From Parietichytrium sp. I65-24A (lineage: Eukaryota > Sar > Bigyra > Thraustochytrida > Thraustochytriidae): a stretch of DNA of 64,000 nt. A program made the position numbers and the translations under genes. Each line of letters starts with the position of its first letter. Positions within the stretch are counted from its first letter, which is position 1. The DNA is taken from contig BLSF01000101.1 in NCBI GenBank assembly GCA_012862575.1, positions 1 through 64,000 of the forward strand, given 5' to 3'. The notes below the pieces were generated by a model. It did not search any database, was not told the DNA's origin, and saw nothing but the letters and a program-made list of their open reading frames with translations. Below, one piece after another: positions 8,379 to 19,070 of the stretch.

Positions 8379-10331
8379 ATGCCGACATTCGATGCACTTT
8401 TACGGCGTGGTAAAGTTGCCCCGCTCAACGGGCAGAAAGAGCAGCTCACGTTGGATCAGCTAAAGCAACTCAAAATTGCGCCAACGACGACAGCGCGTTC
8501 GGAAGAGTGCGAGGACGACCAAGACGGTCAGGACGATGAAGACAATTTGGAGAATGGGGAGTTGGATGAAGACGATTTGGAGGACCAGGAAGGCGAAATC
8601 GGATCGGGAGACGATGACAACGATGTCGAGGATGACGATGTGGATGGCAATGGCGGGCTGGTGGAGCTGGCCCAGCCCGAGATTGACGTGAATCAGGTAG
8701 AAAGTTTTAGCTATTTGAGGCTGGAAGGAGACAGTGAGTCAAATCCCAAGCCGTCGAAACGGAAAACCGCAGGTACAATCGCACTATCAAATCCATTCGG
8801 GCATGAGCCGACGGTTTGGTTCGAATACCCAGCATGGCTTGGCCTCTCCAGAGACAAAACCTCGGTGGATGTGCTGGAGGAAGTGGCCAACGGGCGTATG
8901 TATTGGAGGTGCTATTGGGAACGCAACTGTCTAAAGGATTGTCTTGTGCAAGCTGGTTTTTCCGGAGGGAAAGGTGGCAAAGTGGAAGGCGAAGAAAAGA
9001 AAGCAATATCCGCGAAGAAGTGCCAACTCATTTGGACCAAGCACATGAAAAATTGGCGAGAGCTCGGTCCGAATCAGAAACACAACCATTTTCCCGGGTC
9101 GTGGTGTGTTGGTCGCAAGGACCGCCTCGCCATGACCCTCATGAAGAAGGCAAGAACACATGGCGTGGCGTTCAAATTCCACCCAGAGTCATACATACTT
9201 CCCGCCCATTCTGGCAGGCTTCGCCAGACCCTAAAGCAGGAGAAGGGGAAGGAAGCATGGATCAAAAAGCCTCTTGCGTCTTCCCAGGGCCGCGGCATCA
9301 AAGTAATCAGCCACAAGGCGGCTGTGATTCTTGCGGAAAAGAAACCAGTCGCGGGACGGGGTTGTGTGCTGCAGAGGTACATTCACCGCCCGTTACTCAT
9401 CAATGGGTACAAATTTGACATCCGCATTTACGTGGCCGTGACGAGCGTAAACCCACTCCGAATATACATGTTCCCGGAAGGCCTCGCTCGGTTTTGTACG
9501 GCCAAGTATTCGAACAAGCACCACAAGGATCAGTTTCGACATTTGACCAACTACAGTATCAACAAAAATAGCGCGGACTTTCAGCACAATACGGATGCAA
9601 ACGATGATTCGGTAGGATCCAAGTGGTCATTGAGTGCGCTCCTTAGATACATGGAGCAGCGCTACGGGGCGGAAGTAAAGTCGAAGATGTTGCACGATAT
9701 GGAGAAAGTCGTGGTGAAGACGATTATTGGGGCGGAGGAAGACATTAACTCGAAGATGGGAGGCGTCCCTAATCAGGAAGGGTGTTTTGAGCTGTTTGGC
9801 TTTGACCTAATGTTCGACCGGAAACTCCGTTGCTGGCTTGTGGAGGTCAACATATCCCCATCATTGATGACTGCTTCGCCCTTGGACAAAAAGGTTAAAA
9901 CGATCATGATTTGCGATACACTCCATCTGGTTGGCATTCCGGTGAAATCAGCCCCTCAGATGTCTAGCAGTGCGTCGGTCTCCTCTCGTCGAACCAGCTC
10001 ATCAGACAAGAGTACTAAAAAGAGCGCTATAGCTGTGCCAAAGTCCAAAACCGTGGATAGAAGCCGCAATGTCTTGTCGATCCCGTCCAAGTCTTGGGCT
10101 GGATTGTCTCCAGAGGACCGGCGCGTTGTGGAGGTGGTGGCTGCTGAGAATCTTCGCAAGGGTAATTTTAAGCGCCTCTTCCCTCCCGAAGACGACGACG
10201 AGCTGCATGCGGAGTACATGCAGCTATTTTCGGCCCAGAGATACAACAATGTGCTGGTGCAAAGATTCGAGAAGGACGTGATGAAACAGCTCTTCCCCCC
10301 TCCCTCCGTTCCAAAGCCATCTAAACCTTGA
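8379..10331 (+). CDS. TTLL4: tubulin-tyrosine-ligase-like polyglutamylase, TTLL4 type
   Basis: 650 aa from ATG 8379, single exon. It starts with an acidic, low-complexity head (about 45-95). The TTL ATP-grasp domain follows, with WIKKPLASSQGRGI (about 293-306), the FDIRIYV strand (about 346-352), FRHLTNYSINKNS, and the metal/ATP strand LVEVNISPSL (about 487-496). The C-terminal block (LSPEDRRVVEVV...NFKRLFP...YMQLFSAQRYNNVL) resembles the region that follows the core in TTLL4. Such enzymes add glutamate side chains to tubulin and other acidic proteins using ATP. The presence of this subfamily fits an organism with a ciliated stage, such as zoospores. All visible core motifs are intact. Subfamily assignment is from the C-terminal block and is less certain than the family. 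Confidence 0.88.
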   Translation: MPTFDALLRRGKVAPLNGQKEQLTLDQLKQLKIAPTTTARSEECEDDQDGQDDEDNLENGELDEDDLEDQEGEIGSGDDDNDVEDDDVDGNGGLVELAQPEIDVNQVESFSYLRLEGDSESNPKPSKRKTAGTIALSNPFGHEPTVWFEYPAWLGLSRDKTSVDVLEEVANGRMYWRCYWERNCLKDCLVQAGFSGGKGGKVEGEEKKAISAKKCQLIWTKHMKNWRELGPNQKHNHFPGSWCVGRKDRLAMTLMKKARTHGVAFKFHPESYILPAHSGRLRQTLKQEKGKEAWIKKPLASSQGRGIKVISHKAAVILAEKKPVAGRGCVLQRYIHRPLLINGYKFDIRIYVAVTSVNPLRIYMFPEGLARFCTAKYSNKHHKDQFRHLTNYSINKNSADFQHNTDANDDSVGSKWSLSALLRYMEQRYGAEVKSKMLHDMEKVVVKTIIGAEEDINSKMGGVPNQEGCFELFGFDLMFDRKLRCWLVEVNISPSLMTASPLDKKVKTIMICDTLHLVGIPVKSAPQMSSSASVSSRRTSSSDKSTKKSAIAVPKSKTVDRSRNVLSIPSKSWAGLSPEDRRVVEVVAAENLRKGNFKRLFPPEDDDELHAEYMQLFSAQRYNNVLVQRFEKDVMKQLFPPPSVPKPSKP

Positions 10332-10727
10332 TTGACTCTGAGATATGCTTGTTTGCTCCTACGCGCCCGCTTGCATGGCGAAAAGAGGGAAAGGGAGGAG
10401 AGAGAGCAGCTGCACGAATCTGTGTGTGTTTGCGCAATAATTTTGCGCCGGCCGTCTCCCCCTGTTCGACCATTTGCGTGCGCTCCTTCGGTACAGAGGT
10501 ATCCTCCTTGGACGCAAACCTTTTACATTGCATCCAACAGGGTCCGGTGATAGCTTTCTGTAGTGAACAATTTTGAATTCAATTGACTTATTAACGGAAA
10601 CGGAAAACCAATTCTCTTTTCAACCAAGCCGTGCGATTTTGCGAGAATAGAGTCCGGGATGAAAAGATCAAGAGGCGTGAGTGGCGCATAGTCTTTGAGT
10701 TACTGCCAAAGCATGATATTCTTGGTT
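10332..10727. other. convergent intergenic region
   Basis: About 400 nt between the convergent TTLL4-like and subtilase genes. It holds their 3' UTRs; no further feature was recognised. Confidence 0.5.
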
Positions 10728-13454
10728 CTAAAGAATTTCTCTTTTCCGATCAATTGATGTCTTGGACGACTTGTATAGTTTGACTCCACCAAACAGCGCT
10801 AACAAGGTCAGTGCGACAGCCCCAAATACTCCTCCGACAATGACGCCGACTCGATTCGATGTGTGCGACTCGTTTTCTGCTAGCGCGTTCGTCGGCAGGA
10901 TTGTAGGTACCGAGGCAGAGACAGTCGGCTGCTGAATGGGGCCAGTGTTCGGATTCAAGGTCGACGAGGGCGCCGGGCTTGGTGTCCAGGTGCCAATCTC
11001 AACATTTCCCGAAATGACAATGGCAAAAGGCTGGTTGCTGTAATGAAGCTTGTTCGCGGAAACAGTCACGATATACGTGTCCCCCGCTTTTAATTCTGCC
11101 TTTGGCACCACGACCTTCTCCACGGTATTGAGCTCATCTGCACTCGAGAGGCCATTCGGGTAATAAAGTTTGCCGCCCGGTGACTCTATTGTGACATCGA
11201 GATTATTGACGACGGCCTTCACGGCAAATTCTGAGCAAGATGGCTCGAACCATGCCAAAGTAGCTTGAAGGTCAAACTCAACCTTCATCCCAATCCTCAC
11301 AAGGTACTGCCGACTGGCGTTTGCACGCGTGAGCTTGGGCATCTGAGCAATATCCCCATCAACAAAAATATTTTTGGTCCCTGGGACACCTTCGAGCGGT
11401 ATATTGCTGTCGAGGTGCACGCGTCCGAATCCCTGCGCACTGTTAGGGGAACCTCGAGGGATGGGCTCTACGACACCCGCCCGACTACCTCTGTAGAACC
11501 CAGTGAGGTGCTCTGCACCGTCAACGAGGACAGCCTTTATAAGGGCCCCCATTGGCTGGAATTTGTTGGCCTCGACAGCCTTTCCACTGGGATAGAAACC
11601 ATCCGTAAAGTATTGGCGAACAAGAGCTGCGTGACCAGCCACAACTGGCGTCGCCATCGAAGTTCCTGTCATGGAATTTACCATGCAAGTCTCAAGAGAA
11701 CTTGAATCCGTTTCGTCGAACGCGCCACTCCACGCGCTTGTGATAATGAACCCAGGGGCAACCACATCTGGCGCGATACGATTGTCAAAAGTAGGGCCTT
11801 GGCTGCTGAAAGCTGCCAAACACTCTGATATGTCTGGCTTTTCTGTGTCAACATCTGTTGCAAAATTGGAGTAACCTACTCGCTCCTGGAGATAATACGA
11901 GGCTGCTGTCTCGTCGTGATTTGAAGGATCGGCGGCTGCTGCTTCGCTGGCTGAGAATGAACGCCCAGTGCTCATTGACGCTCCAACACTAAGGGAATTT
12001 TTAGACTGAGCGTGGGCGCCAAGAGTGAGCTCGTACTGCTTGTTTCCTGCAGCAAAGAGAATGAGCATGTCCTGGTGCGCCCAAGTGAAGTCGTCAATGC
12101 TGCCAGCCTCAGATCGTGTATAAACAGACCATGCTCCTCCCCAGGAGTTGGTGTAAATTCTGGCACCGGCTTGGTAGGCTGGAGCGAACATGTCTGCCAG
12201 ATCGTTTGGAGGAAATAATGATGTGACCGCTCCGTGCCCAATGTCATAGAATGCAATTCTGGCGCCCGGAGCGATGCCTTCGTAGTCCCTCGCATCGGCA
12301 TCCTTGGTTCTCCAAAATTGAACACGAGTCGTGTCGTTACCTATGCTCCCAGCTATCGTTCCAGATACGTGCGTACCATGGCCGCCGTACCCACCTTCGA
12401 CACCATTCACGTGTGTGACATATTGCACGACTTTACGATGATTTGGGTACGAGTGCACTGTGTCAGCCGGAGACCCCTCGCGCAGTAACATATTTTGAAA
12501 CTCGTCGACATCTGGGTCTCTAAAATAGCAGCTTCCCAAGTCGAGCCCGGTGTCGCTCACACCGATGATTTGTCCTTCTCCATTGATGCCCGCTTTGGCA
12601 AATATAGTCTCATTGCGCTTGATGGTGTCAAAGCTCATAAGATTTTCAAAGTCCGCCTTAAGCGTCACGACAGGATTGGCGAGGTTTTGTTGCACAAGAA
12701 GAGTAGCCTCTCCGTTCTCTGGTTCCACGCGAACCCGTCTGGAGATGGATGCAACTTCTCGCATCGAAGCTACTTCTCTGAGGTCATCAAATGTCGCACC
12801 AGTTACCTCGAGGAATCTGTCTCTGGAGCGGTTGCCACGGGGAAGAGTGAACTTGACCGCAGCTTGGGTCCGGCCGAGACGGCGTCGCATTTCATGTTTT
12901 TCGGCGAGTGACTTTACGAGGACAGAAGGCTTTGTGGTAGCGGCCTTGGAAAGAAATATATTGTAGGTCTCGTCAATGCGGTGACTGCCTTGTGCATCAC
13001 TCGCAAAGTCAGTCGGGTGCATCTTAAGCTCTGGTGTGAGCCAAATTTCGAAGTCGACGAGTGAGTTGTTCAGGGACTCTCCAGAGATTGCATAGGTCCC
13101 CGTGTCGCAGAAGAGGAAAGAGTCCACTTGCACATCTCCTGCAGTGACGTCTTCCACGGTGACAGAGTTCTGCAAGCGCGACAAGTATCCTGGGGCAGCG
13201 CTGCTTTCAACCGCAGCTTTAAACGCTGCTCCGGACTTGTAGAGCTGGACATAGGTCATGTTTCTCACAAGCGGGTCTCCAATGCAATCTTCCTTCGCCA
13301 CATTCGGGATGATGCCTTCCTGTTGGGAAAGGCAGGAGCCAAATGAGAGGTGGCAGCCAACGAGCTCAGAGACGGCCTGGTCATACTTGGACGCAGCTCC
13401 CAAGGCGCCCGTCACGCCAATTGCTGCTGCGGACACGCTGGAAAAGAGCCTCAT
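10728..13454 (-). CDS. membrane-anchored subtilisin-like serine protease (S8)
   Basis: 908 aa, ATG at 13454, single exon. The signal peptide covers residues 1-20. A prodomain-like N-terminal region with paired cysteines extends to about 285. The catalytic triad is intact: D301 in GVSDTGLDLG, H359 in GGHGTHVSGT and S599 in MTGTSMATP. The oxyanion Asn is N471 in FAAGN. The arrangement resembles secreted eukaryotic S8A enzymes. A beta-rich C-terminal domain (about 700-840) and a Ser/Thr/Pro stalk lead to one TM helix (about 868-890) and a basic tail. The product is likely a cell-surface or endosomal protease with its active site outside. The TM segment (VGVIVGGVFGAVALTLL) resembles those of the other type I proteins in this window. 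The catalytic assignment is firm; the substrate is unknown. Confidence 0.9.
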   Translation of the reverse strand: MRLFSSVSAAAIGVTGALGAASKYDQAVSELVGCHLSFGSCLSQQEGIIPNVAKEDCIGDPLVRNMTYVQLYKSGAAFKAAVESSAAPGYLSRLQNSVTVEDVTAGDVQVDSFLFCDTGTYAISGESLNNSLVDFEIWLTPELKMHPTDFASDAQGSHRIDETYNIFLSKAATTKPSVLVKSLAEKHEMRRRLGRTQAAVKFTLPRGNRSRDRFLEVTGATFDDLREVASMREVASISRRVRVEPENGEATLLVQQNLANPVVTLKADFENLMSFDTIKRNETIFAKAGINGEGQIIGVSDTGLDLGSCYFRDPDVDEFQNMLLREGSPADTVHSYPNHRKVVQYVTHVNGVEGGYGGHGTHVSGTIAGSIGNDTTRVQFWRTKDADARDYEGIAPGARIAFYDIGHGAVTSLFPPNDLADMFAPAYQAGARIYTNSWGGAWSVYTRSEAGSIDDFTWAHQDMLILFAAGNKQYELTLGAHAQSKNSLSVGASMSTGRSFSASEAAAADPSNHDETAASYYLQERVGYSNFATDVDTEKPDISECLAAFSSQGPTFDNRIAPDVVAPGFIITSAWSGAFDETDSSSLETCMVNSMTGTSMATPVVAGHAALVRQYFTDGFYPSGKAVEANKFQPMGALIKAVLVDGAEHLTGFYRGSRAGVVEPIPRGSPNSAQGFGRVHLDSNIPLEGVPGTKNIFVDGDIAQMPKLTRANASRQYLVRIGMKVEFDLQATLAWFEPSCSEFAVKAVVNNLDVTIESPGGKLYYPNGLSSADELNTVEKVVVPKAELKAGDTYIVTVSANKLHYSNQPFAIVISGNVEIGTWTPSPAPSSTLNPNTGPIQQPTVSASVPTILPTNALAENESHTSNRVGVIVGGVFGAVALTLLALFGGVKLYKSSKTSIDRKREIL

Positions 13455-14193
13455 TCTAGCTGGCTCTGGCAGCTGTGCTGGGAACGGACTCTACCGTTGA
13501 TGACCTTCGCCGCAGCGTTCAAGCCTGAGGCGGTGAATCGCAACTGATGCTCGGATCAGAGCACGTTGAGAAGCGACAATTCCAACGATTCCCACTGTCA
13601 GCAGGCTTGTCCAACCCCACCATTGCCCTCTTTCGTTGCTTCACGGCCTTTTGCGGTCCCATGATGAGCAAGAATATGAGTGACTCTTTAGGACACTTCC
13701 TTCTGGCTCTCTATCTGGACACTGGACGTCATAATGCTGGGATGAGCGCTTTACCTGATTTACCTGACCCTCTCGTCCTCCTTTGCAGAGAATCTGACAA
13801 TCTGTAGCGCGCACACCGCTGAGGAGGGAGCGCACTCACTGTCAGTACCAGCGTAAAAGTGCCACCGTAGGAAGACCCATACGGATGGGCGAGGATGCAA
13901 AGAATGCAAAGAATGCAAAACTTATGATCAGCCATTTTCTACTATTGTGGACGACGGGATTCGCCATCATCTTATCCATCATCGCACACCAATTCGAGAT
14001 TCTTAGCCCGTGTCCCAACGCTGCAACACTCCTCTTCTCCATTCTTCATTCTCCATTCTCCATTCTTCATTGGAGCATTCGGACTATTCGGACGAGGCAT
14101 GTGAGGCAACCTGCTTTAAACACAATTTTCCATACCAGCCAGTATCCGCTTCGCTCCCTTTACATTTCTTTCCATCCTTCTTAGCTCGGCCCA

Positions 14194-14194
14194 G

Positions 14195-14230
<36 letters not shown>

Positions 14231-14416
14231 GTTCTGGCTCTCTCCACCAACTTGAAACGGAGAAGAGAGAGAGGGGTGTTAGAGGGGATAAGAGGGGTTC
14301 ATTTTCACCACACAAACCACGAAAGGACCTTGTCACTGCAACCGCAGCTCTTCTCTCTCTCTTTCTTTGTTTCTTTCTTTGTTTCTTCCTTTCTTTCTTT
14401 CTCTCCCTCTCTTTCA
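14194..14416. repeat. CT and CTTT low-complexity tracts
   Basis: A (CT)n run at 14194-14230, and interrupted CTTT/CTTC runs at about 14349-14416. These are polypyrimidine spacer sequences upstream of the large helical protein gene. Confidence 0.7.
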
Positions 14417-14660
14417 CACTCACTCACTCTCTCCACATGCGCACACCTCCGCGGGTTCCTGCCCGCAGAACCCGTCCGTCCACGCTCCAAGAACCCTCCG
14501 CGGAACGCAATTCAAAAACTCATTACTGGTATTAATAGTCATTACATTGATTAATAGTCCCAGAACGTTAGGTCCTACTACGCGAGCCTTTGTTAGCGAG
14601 GCGTGTAGCTAGTGTTAAGGAGAGTCTGAACGAAAAAGAATGAAAAGGCTTTGTGCGAAA

Positions 14661-14703
14661 GGAGAGAGAGAGAGAGAGAGAGAGAAAAGAGAGAGAGAGA
14701 GAG
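14661..14703. repeat. GA microsatellite at the 5' end of a gene
   Basis: Interrupted (GA)n. If translation began at the upstream ATG (14640) it would encode an Arg-Glu alternating run. It more likely lies in the 5' UTR. Confidence 0.75.
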
Positions 14704-14762
14704 AAGGGGGAAAGAGAGGGACAGAGAGGGAAGCGCACGGAGGAGAAGGCCCTCTCTCTAAG

Positions 14763-17700
14763 ATGGCCCACGCAGTCGAGGAGAACCCAGTATTACAAGC
14801 GCTCCGGTTCTTATCCTCAGAAGAACCAACCCCAGCGCACGATCCCTCTCCCACTTCCCACTCATCCTCCACACCCGCCCAGTCTCCGCCACAGCCACCC
14901 TCACAAGAACCGCGCGCTCCTCACAAGACGCCGCTGCCTGCCGCTGTTCTCTGCGGAACATTCCCGCAACGTTGCTGCGCCTCTGTGCTGTGTGGGCACA
15001 AAAGTTGCGCACGGAGACGCGCGTGGCAGACGCTGCGCGCGGCAGACGCGGAGACCCTGCGAACAGTTCACGAAGCGGCGCAAGAACTCCGGCTGGCGCA
15101 CGAATACTTGGCAGCAGACCGCGGCGCACGGCGCGATGAGAGGGCAATGGCGGTGGCAGTCGCGCACCTTAGCGTGGCGGTAGACGCGGACGGTAGCACC
15201 GAGGCGCTCGACCTTGGCCGCAAACTGTGCAACGTGTTCGAGAATGCGGAGAATTTGGAGAACGCAAATAATGCAAAGAATGCGGAGAATGTGGAGAATG
15301 TGGAGAATGCGGAGAGAGGAAATGGCGGCGACAAGCACCTGGTGCGATTTGCGGAACGGTTTGTGCAGGTGTTCCGCGAAGATGCGGCGATGTTGGCGAA
15401 AATGCGCAAGTTTCTGTTGGCAGCGATTGCGACTTGCGCTACATGGACTGACGAGAACGAGCTCGCCGAGGCCGCAGCATTGTGCTATACGGAGAGGAAT
15501 TCGCCGTTTGAATTGGCTCAAGTATGCGATCGGTTGAATGATTTTCAGCTTCTTTGTCTTGTGCTTCTGGCGGCGCGAGTCGGCTGGCCATGGGAGTCGG
15601 AGCAGTTGTTAGAAGCAATGCTCAGTGGAAGATCGGCCCGTTGGGTCGATTTTATTGTGCGTGATAATGTTGCATCTGTGGAGCTGGTAGATGCCGTGTG
15701 CAGACTGCTGGATTTTAGCGAGACGGTGACTCGCGGAGGGCTGGAAGGGCTGGTGGCACTTTGCACACGCGCAAGAAATCCGGAGGTGAGGCGAGCCGCC
15801 GCTGAAGCGCTAATTTACGAAGGCTGTATTAGCCAAGATCATCTTGATCGTGTTTGTATTTACCTGGAAATGCTCTGCTGTGAGGCGAAAGATCAGGATC
15901 TTTGTGCGGATGGACTGCTGCTTATCTTTGAACACCTGTGCTGGACGATGAATTCCTGTGTTTGCAAAGATGACTCGCGCGAAATATGGTTGAACTATTG
16001 CTTTGATTTCAAGAGCTGCTCACTGGTATTTCCATTGCATACGATTTTAAGAGCCCTCGTGTCGATGTCTGCGAGGCTCGGGGCAACTAATTTGCAAAGC
16101 ACGAGGTGGGCCGAAATCCTGTCTTTCTTTGAGAAGTGGGCCTGCCTACTCCGCTATCCAGATGAGACCCAACAGTTAGACTCTGGTGCGGAAGATTTTC
16201 AAATTAAGCTTTGCACGCCACCAATGCTAGACAGCTCTTTTTTCGCTGAACTTACAGGGGGCTCGGAAGAGATCATCGAAAGTGTTAAAGTACCTTCTTT
16301 GGCAAGGATTTTGTCTCTGAGCCGGGATACTTACTTTAGTTTAGTCTGCGATCTCCTCGGCAGCTTATCAGCATACTATATAGAGCAGGGGAATGATGAT
16401 TTGGCCATGCGCACCATAACGAAATCTTCTCAATTCATAAGAAAAGGAGGCGATGGCGAATGTTCGATCAGGCGGATTGGTAGATGCCAGCTTGACTTTA
16501 TCCTGCAACAGATCGCTAAGGGGCCATTTGAGGTGAGCAAATTTGCTCAAGTCGCCGTGGCAATCTACGTTGAAACACACGCGCGCACCGCTGGTGACTC
16601 GGTTGTCTTGTGGAAATGGCTTAGCGAGGGCGAGATCGATGATCGCACTTCACAAGAGGCGATCACGGCAAAGTCCGCTTTGATAAAGCATCTCATCTTG
16701 CAGTTGGATGGCGAACGAGGGGAAGGAGACCAGGAGCTGGATAAATCACTACAAGAATTATTTCAACTTGTGTCAAATGATTTGCTCGCACAAGTCAAAG
16801 GCGGTAGAAGCTGTGCCCAGGTACCTGTGGAGGAGTACTTCCGTGGGGTGGTTGCAATTAGCGGAGCGTTAGGAGCAGGCGGAACTCCTTTGCGCGCTCT
16901 CATTTCTAAAGAGTTCAGTGAGACTCTGAAAGATCAAAGGTGCACCTCGAGACTTCTCGCAAAGATTTCTTTCAACATGGCCTTGTTGGCAACATTTGAT
17001 GGGGGTAATTGTGAGGATTCGATTCTAGTCATTGAGAACATCTTTCGAGGCGTTCGAGAGGGGCCGGCATTGCGATGGGAGCCCGAACTAGTTCAGTGTG
17101 TCTCCAGAGCAGTAAGAAGAGTCATGGACTCTGTTGCAACTGGAGTTGAGATGTCTAACCAACTAGTTTATATCACCATCGCGTTTGCAAGAATGTTGTC
17201 GAGCTGCAAGGACGAGGATAGGTCTAGGGAGTTTGAGAGGCAAGTACAATCTGCAACAGAGTCACTTCTGAGGTGGAATGTTGAATATTTGTCTCAAGCA
17301 GCGCAGAACTCCACTGCGCAGTCTCCTCTCGACGTCAAAGGACTTGCAGCATGTTTTGCTCTCTTTCAGCGAAGTAAATATGCTGGTTCCCAGTTTAAAA
17401 ACCTTTGGCGGCGTTTGTCGAAGCAGGTACAATATGAAGGGGCCCCGGATTTGGAGAAACTCTTTGAGGCTGTTCTCACAAAGTCAGGAAATGTGAAAAA
17501 TGTCCAGGGAATCTTATCCCAAGCTCTTGATGAAAGCAGGTCGTTATCGGTCCATCCCTGGACAGAACCTAGCTCTGTGTCAGATCCTAGGGGGGACAAT
17601 AGAACAAGGGCTTATCGTGTATCCAAGCGTCGAGCAGAGGAAACGAGCACTTTCAGCAGAGTTCTTCGGCACTCGCATCGCGCAAGTGCGCCACAGCGTC

Positions 17701-17822
17701 GCAGCAACAACGACTTCATTGACGAAGGTCTCATGGAAAGCGCTCAAGCTGGAGATAGCGATGGCTATGAAGACCTGGAAGATTTTATTGTTTGCAAAGG
17801 AGATCCTGAATACTACGAATAA
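14763..17822 (+). CDS. large alpha-helical protein of unknown function
   Basis: 1019 aa from ATG 14763. An in-frame ATG at 14640 would add 41 residues, mostly a Glu-Arg run encoded by a GA microsatellite, and was judged less likely. Not recognised. After a Pro/Ser-rich head, most of the chain looks like amphipathic helices with frequent Leu/Ala pairs, compatible with an ARM/HEAT- or TPR-like solenoid. An Asn/Glu-rich insert (ENAENLENANN...) at about 159-185 is encoded by short tandem units. The C-terminal about 100 residues are basic and Ser-rich, then strongly acidic with aromatic residues (YEDLEDFIVC), which looks like a short peptide-binding tail. No signal peptide or TM helix, so nuclear or cytosolic. 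The long uninterrupted frame makes it a real gene; the role is unknown. Confidence 0.75.
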   Translation: MAHAVEENPVLQALRFLSSEEPTPAHDPSPTSHSSSTPAQSPPQPPSQEPRAPHKTPLPAAVLCGTFPQRCCASVLCGHKSCARRRAWQTLRAADAETLRTVHEAAQELRLAHEYLAADRGARRDERAMAVAVAHLSVAVDADGSTEALDLGRKLCNVFENAENLENANNAKNAENVENVENAERGNGGDKHLVRFAERFVQVFREDAAMLAKMRKFLLAAIATCATWTDENELAEAAALCYTERNSPFELAQVCDRLNDFQLLCLVLLAARVGWPWESEQLLEAMLSGRSARWVDFIVRDNVASVELVDAVCRLLDFSETVTRGGLEGLVALCTRARNPEVRRAAAEALIYEGCISQDHLDRVCIYLEMLCCEAKDQDLCADGLLLIFEHLCWTMNSCVCKDDSREIWLNYCFDFKSCSLVFPLHTILRALVSMSARLGATNLQSTRWAEILSFFEKWACLLRYPDETQQLDSGAEDFQIKLCTPPMLDSSFFAELTGGSEEIIESVKVPSLARILSLSRDTYFSLVCDLLGSLSAYYIEQGNDDLAMRTITKSSQFIRKGGDGECSIRRIGRCQLDFILQQIAKGPFEVSKFAQVAVAIYVETHARTAGDSVVLWKWLSEGEIDDRTSQEAITAKSALIKHLILQLDGERGEGDQELDKSLQELFQLVSNDLLAQVKGGRSCAQVPVEEYFRGVVAISGALGAGGTPLRALISKEFSETLKDQRCTSRLLAKISFNMALLATFDGGNCEDSILVIENIFRGVREGPALRWEPELVQCVSRAVRRVMDSVATGVEMSNQLVYITIAFARMLSSCKDEDRSREFERQVQSATESLLRWNVEYLSQAAQNSTAQSPLDVKGLAACFALFQRSKYAGSQFKNLWRRLSKQVQYEGAPDLEKLFEAVLTKSGNVKNVQGILSQALDESRSLSVHPWTEPSSVSDPRGDNRTRAYRVSKRRAEETSTFSRVLRHSHRASAPQRRSNNDFIDEGLMESAQAGDSDGYEDLEDFIVCKGDPEYYE
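15236..15320 (+). repeat. in-frame short tandem repeats coding for an Asn/Glu-rich insert
   Basis: Repeated aatgcggag / aatgtggag units inside the large helical protein gene. They give an ENAEN-type low-complexity insert. The unit length keeps the frame open. Confidence 0.75.
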
Positions 17823-18779
17823 AAGGCATTTCCCAGCTTAGCCGTTACACGAGGCAAAGAAAAGAGCGCGAGGTTCTGCGTGGCGCTCTAGCTAGAGTTA
17901 AATCTCTCAGACAGTCCAAATTGTATCCTTTCTTCTTCTTTTTTTTTTCTTCGCAGTATCGTGTTTTTCACTTTAGATAGGTCGTTTCTAACATTTTCTA
18001 ACAGGGCAAACCATCAGACAGTAGATTCAGCACTAGTAGTGGTCGAGCGAGTGCAGAAATCACTGCAAGAAGAAAATTCCGAGTCTAGAATTCTTCTTCG
18101 CTTTGGTTGAACTGAGGTGCAAGGACACACTTTGTACTGATAGAAATCCAAGCTATGAGATTCTTTCTGGGCAGGAAAAGGTCGCTGTGGTACGAGTGCT
18201 GTATGCAAATTCCATTTCAGGCGTTGATGGTTTGTCCCAACCCGAACTCTTTGAAAAACCAGTTCCAGCACGAATGCCTGAGTCTGAAATCTGAAAGGGC
18301 CTATTGGCATCCCACTTCTCTAGTAGCCAGAAACGGTACCGTACTCAGTATCACCCAAAAGCCAGCGAAGCCAGCTCAAGGCCCTCACAGCATCCGTGTT
18401 CTCGCTCATAGCTTGAAACGCAAAGAAAGCTTACTGACTGTGAGTGCTTGGTGTGAGTCACTGACGCAAGAGACGCAAGAGACGCACGGACGCATGGACG
18501 CATGGACAAATGGTCGCACGGGTTGGTTAGTTATTCCGCGCAAACTCAACTCCCACTATTTTCTGTAGAACTGCTCATCGAGGACGAGGATATTGTTTCG
18601 ACTCTCGGGGTGTGCGCCCGAAGGCGTCTGCCAGCTAGCTCCTATAATTTGATTCAGCCGAGGCATAGCGTGGCCGGGAAAAAGGGCAGGCTTCTAGTGT
18701 ACTGCATTGGCTGCATTAGTGCACGTGTTTCTCGACTTGTGACTTGTAGAATAGTTATGACTTGTGCCATTCATCCAAT

Positions 18780-18849
18780 TCATTCATTCATTCATTCATT
18801 CGCTCACTCTTCTTCGCCCATTTGAAGCTCGAGGCACTTGTTGTCGTTG

Positions 18850-18887
<38 letters not shown>
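18780..18887. repeat. CATT and GATT tetranucleotide repeats
   Basis: Two separate microsatellites, (CATT)n at 18780-18800 and (GATT)n at 18851-18887. Confidence 0.8.
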
Positions 18888-19070
18888 TTGTAAAGTAGAT
18901 GTCAAAAGCGGAGGCGATTTCGTAGGCGTAGAGCCTCTGTGGTCATTTCCAAAACCTTCTCATCAGAGGAGTATGCTGGACAACTCGAGGAGTGTTGGTT
19001 GGAGCTTATGAATTTATAGCAAAACGCATGGCGGATTTGGTTGTTTTTCGGGTGGTGAACACTTGCGAAA

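Larger units (their letters stand above)
13455..14762. other. intergenic spacer rich in CT/GA tracts
   Basis: About 1.3 kb between divergent genes. It contains CT repeats (14194-14230), CTTT-rich tracts (about 14349-14416) and a GA tract (14661-14703). No protein-like frame was seen. It should hold both promoters. Confidence 0.5.

Noticed and set aside
14194-14760. Small frames with Ser-Leu, Arg-Glu or Lys-Glu runs
   Set aside because: Produced by CT/GA repeats on both strands.
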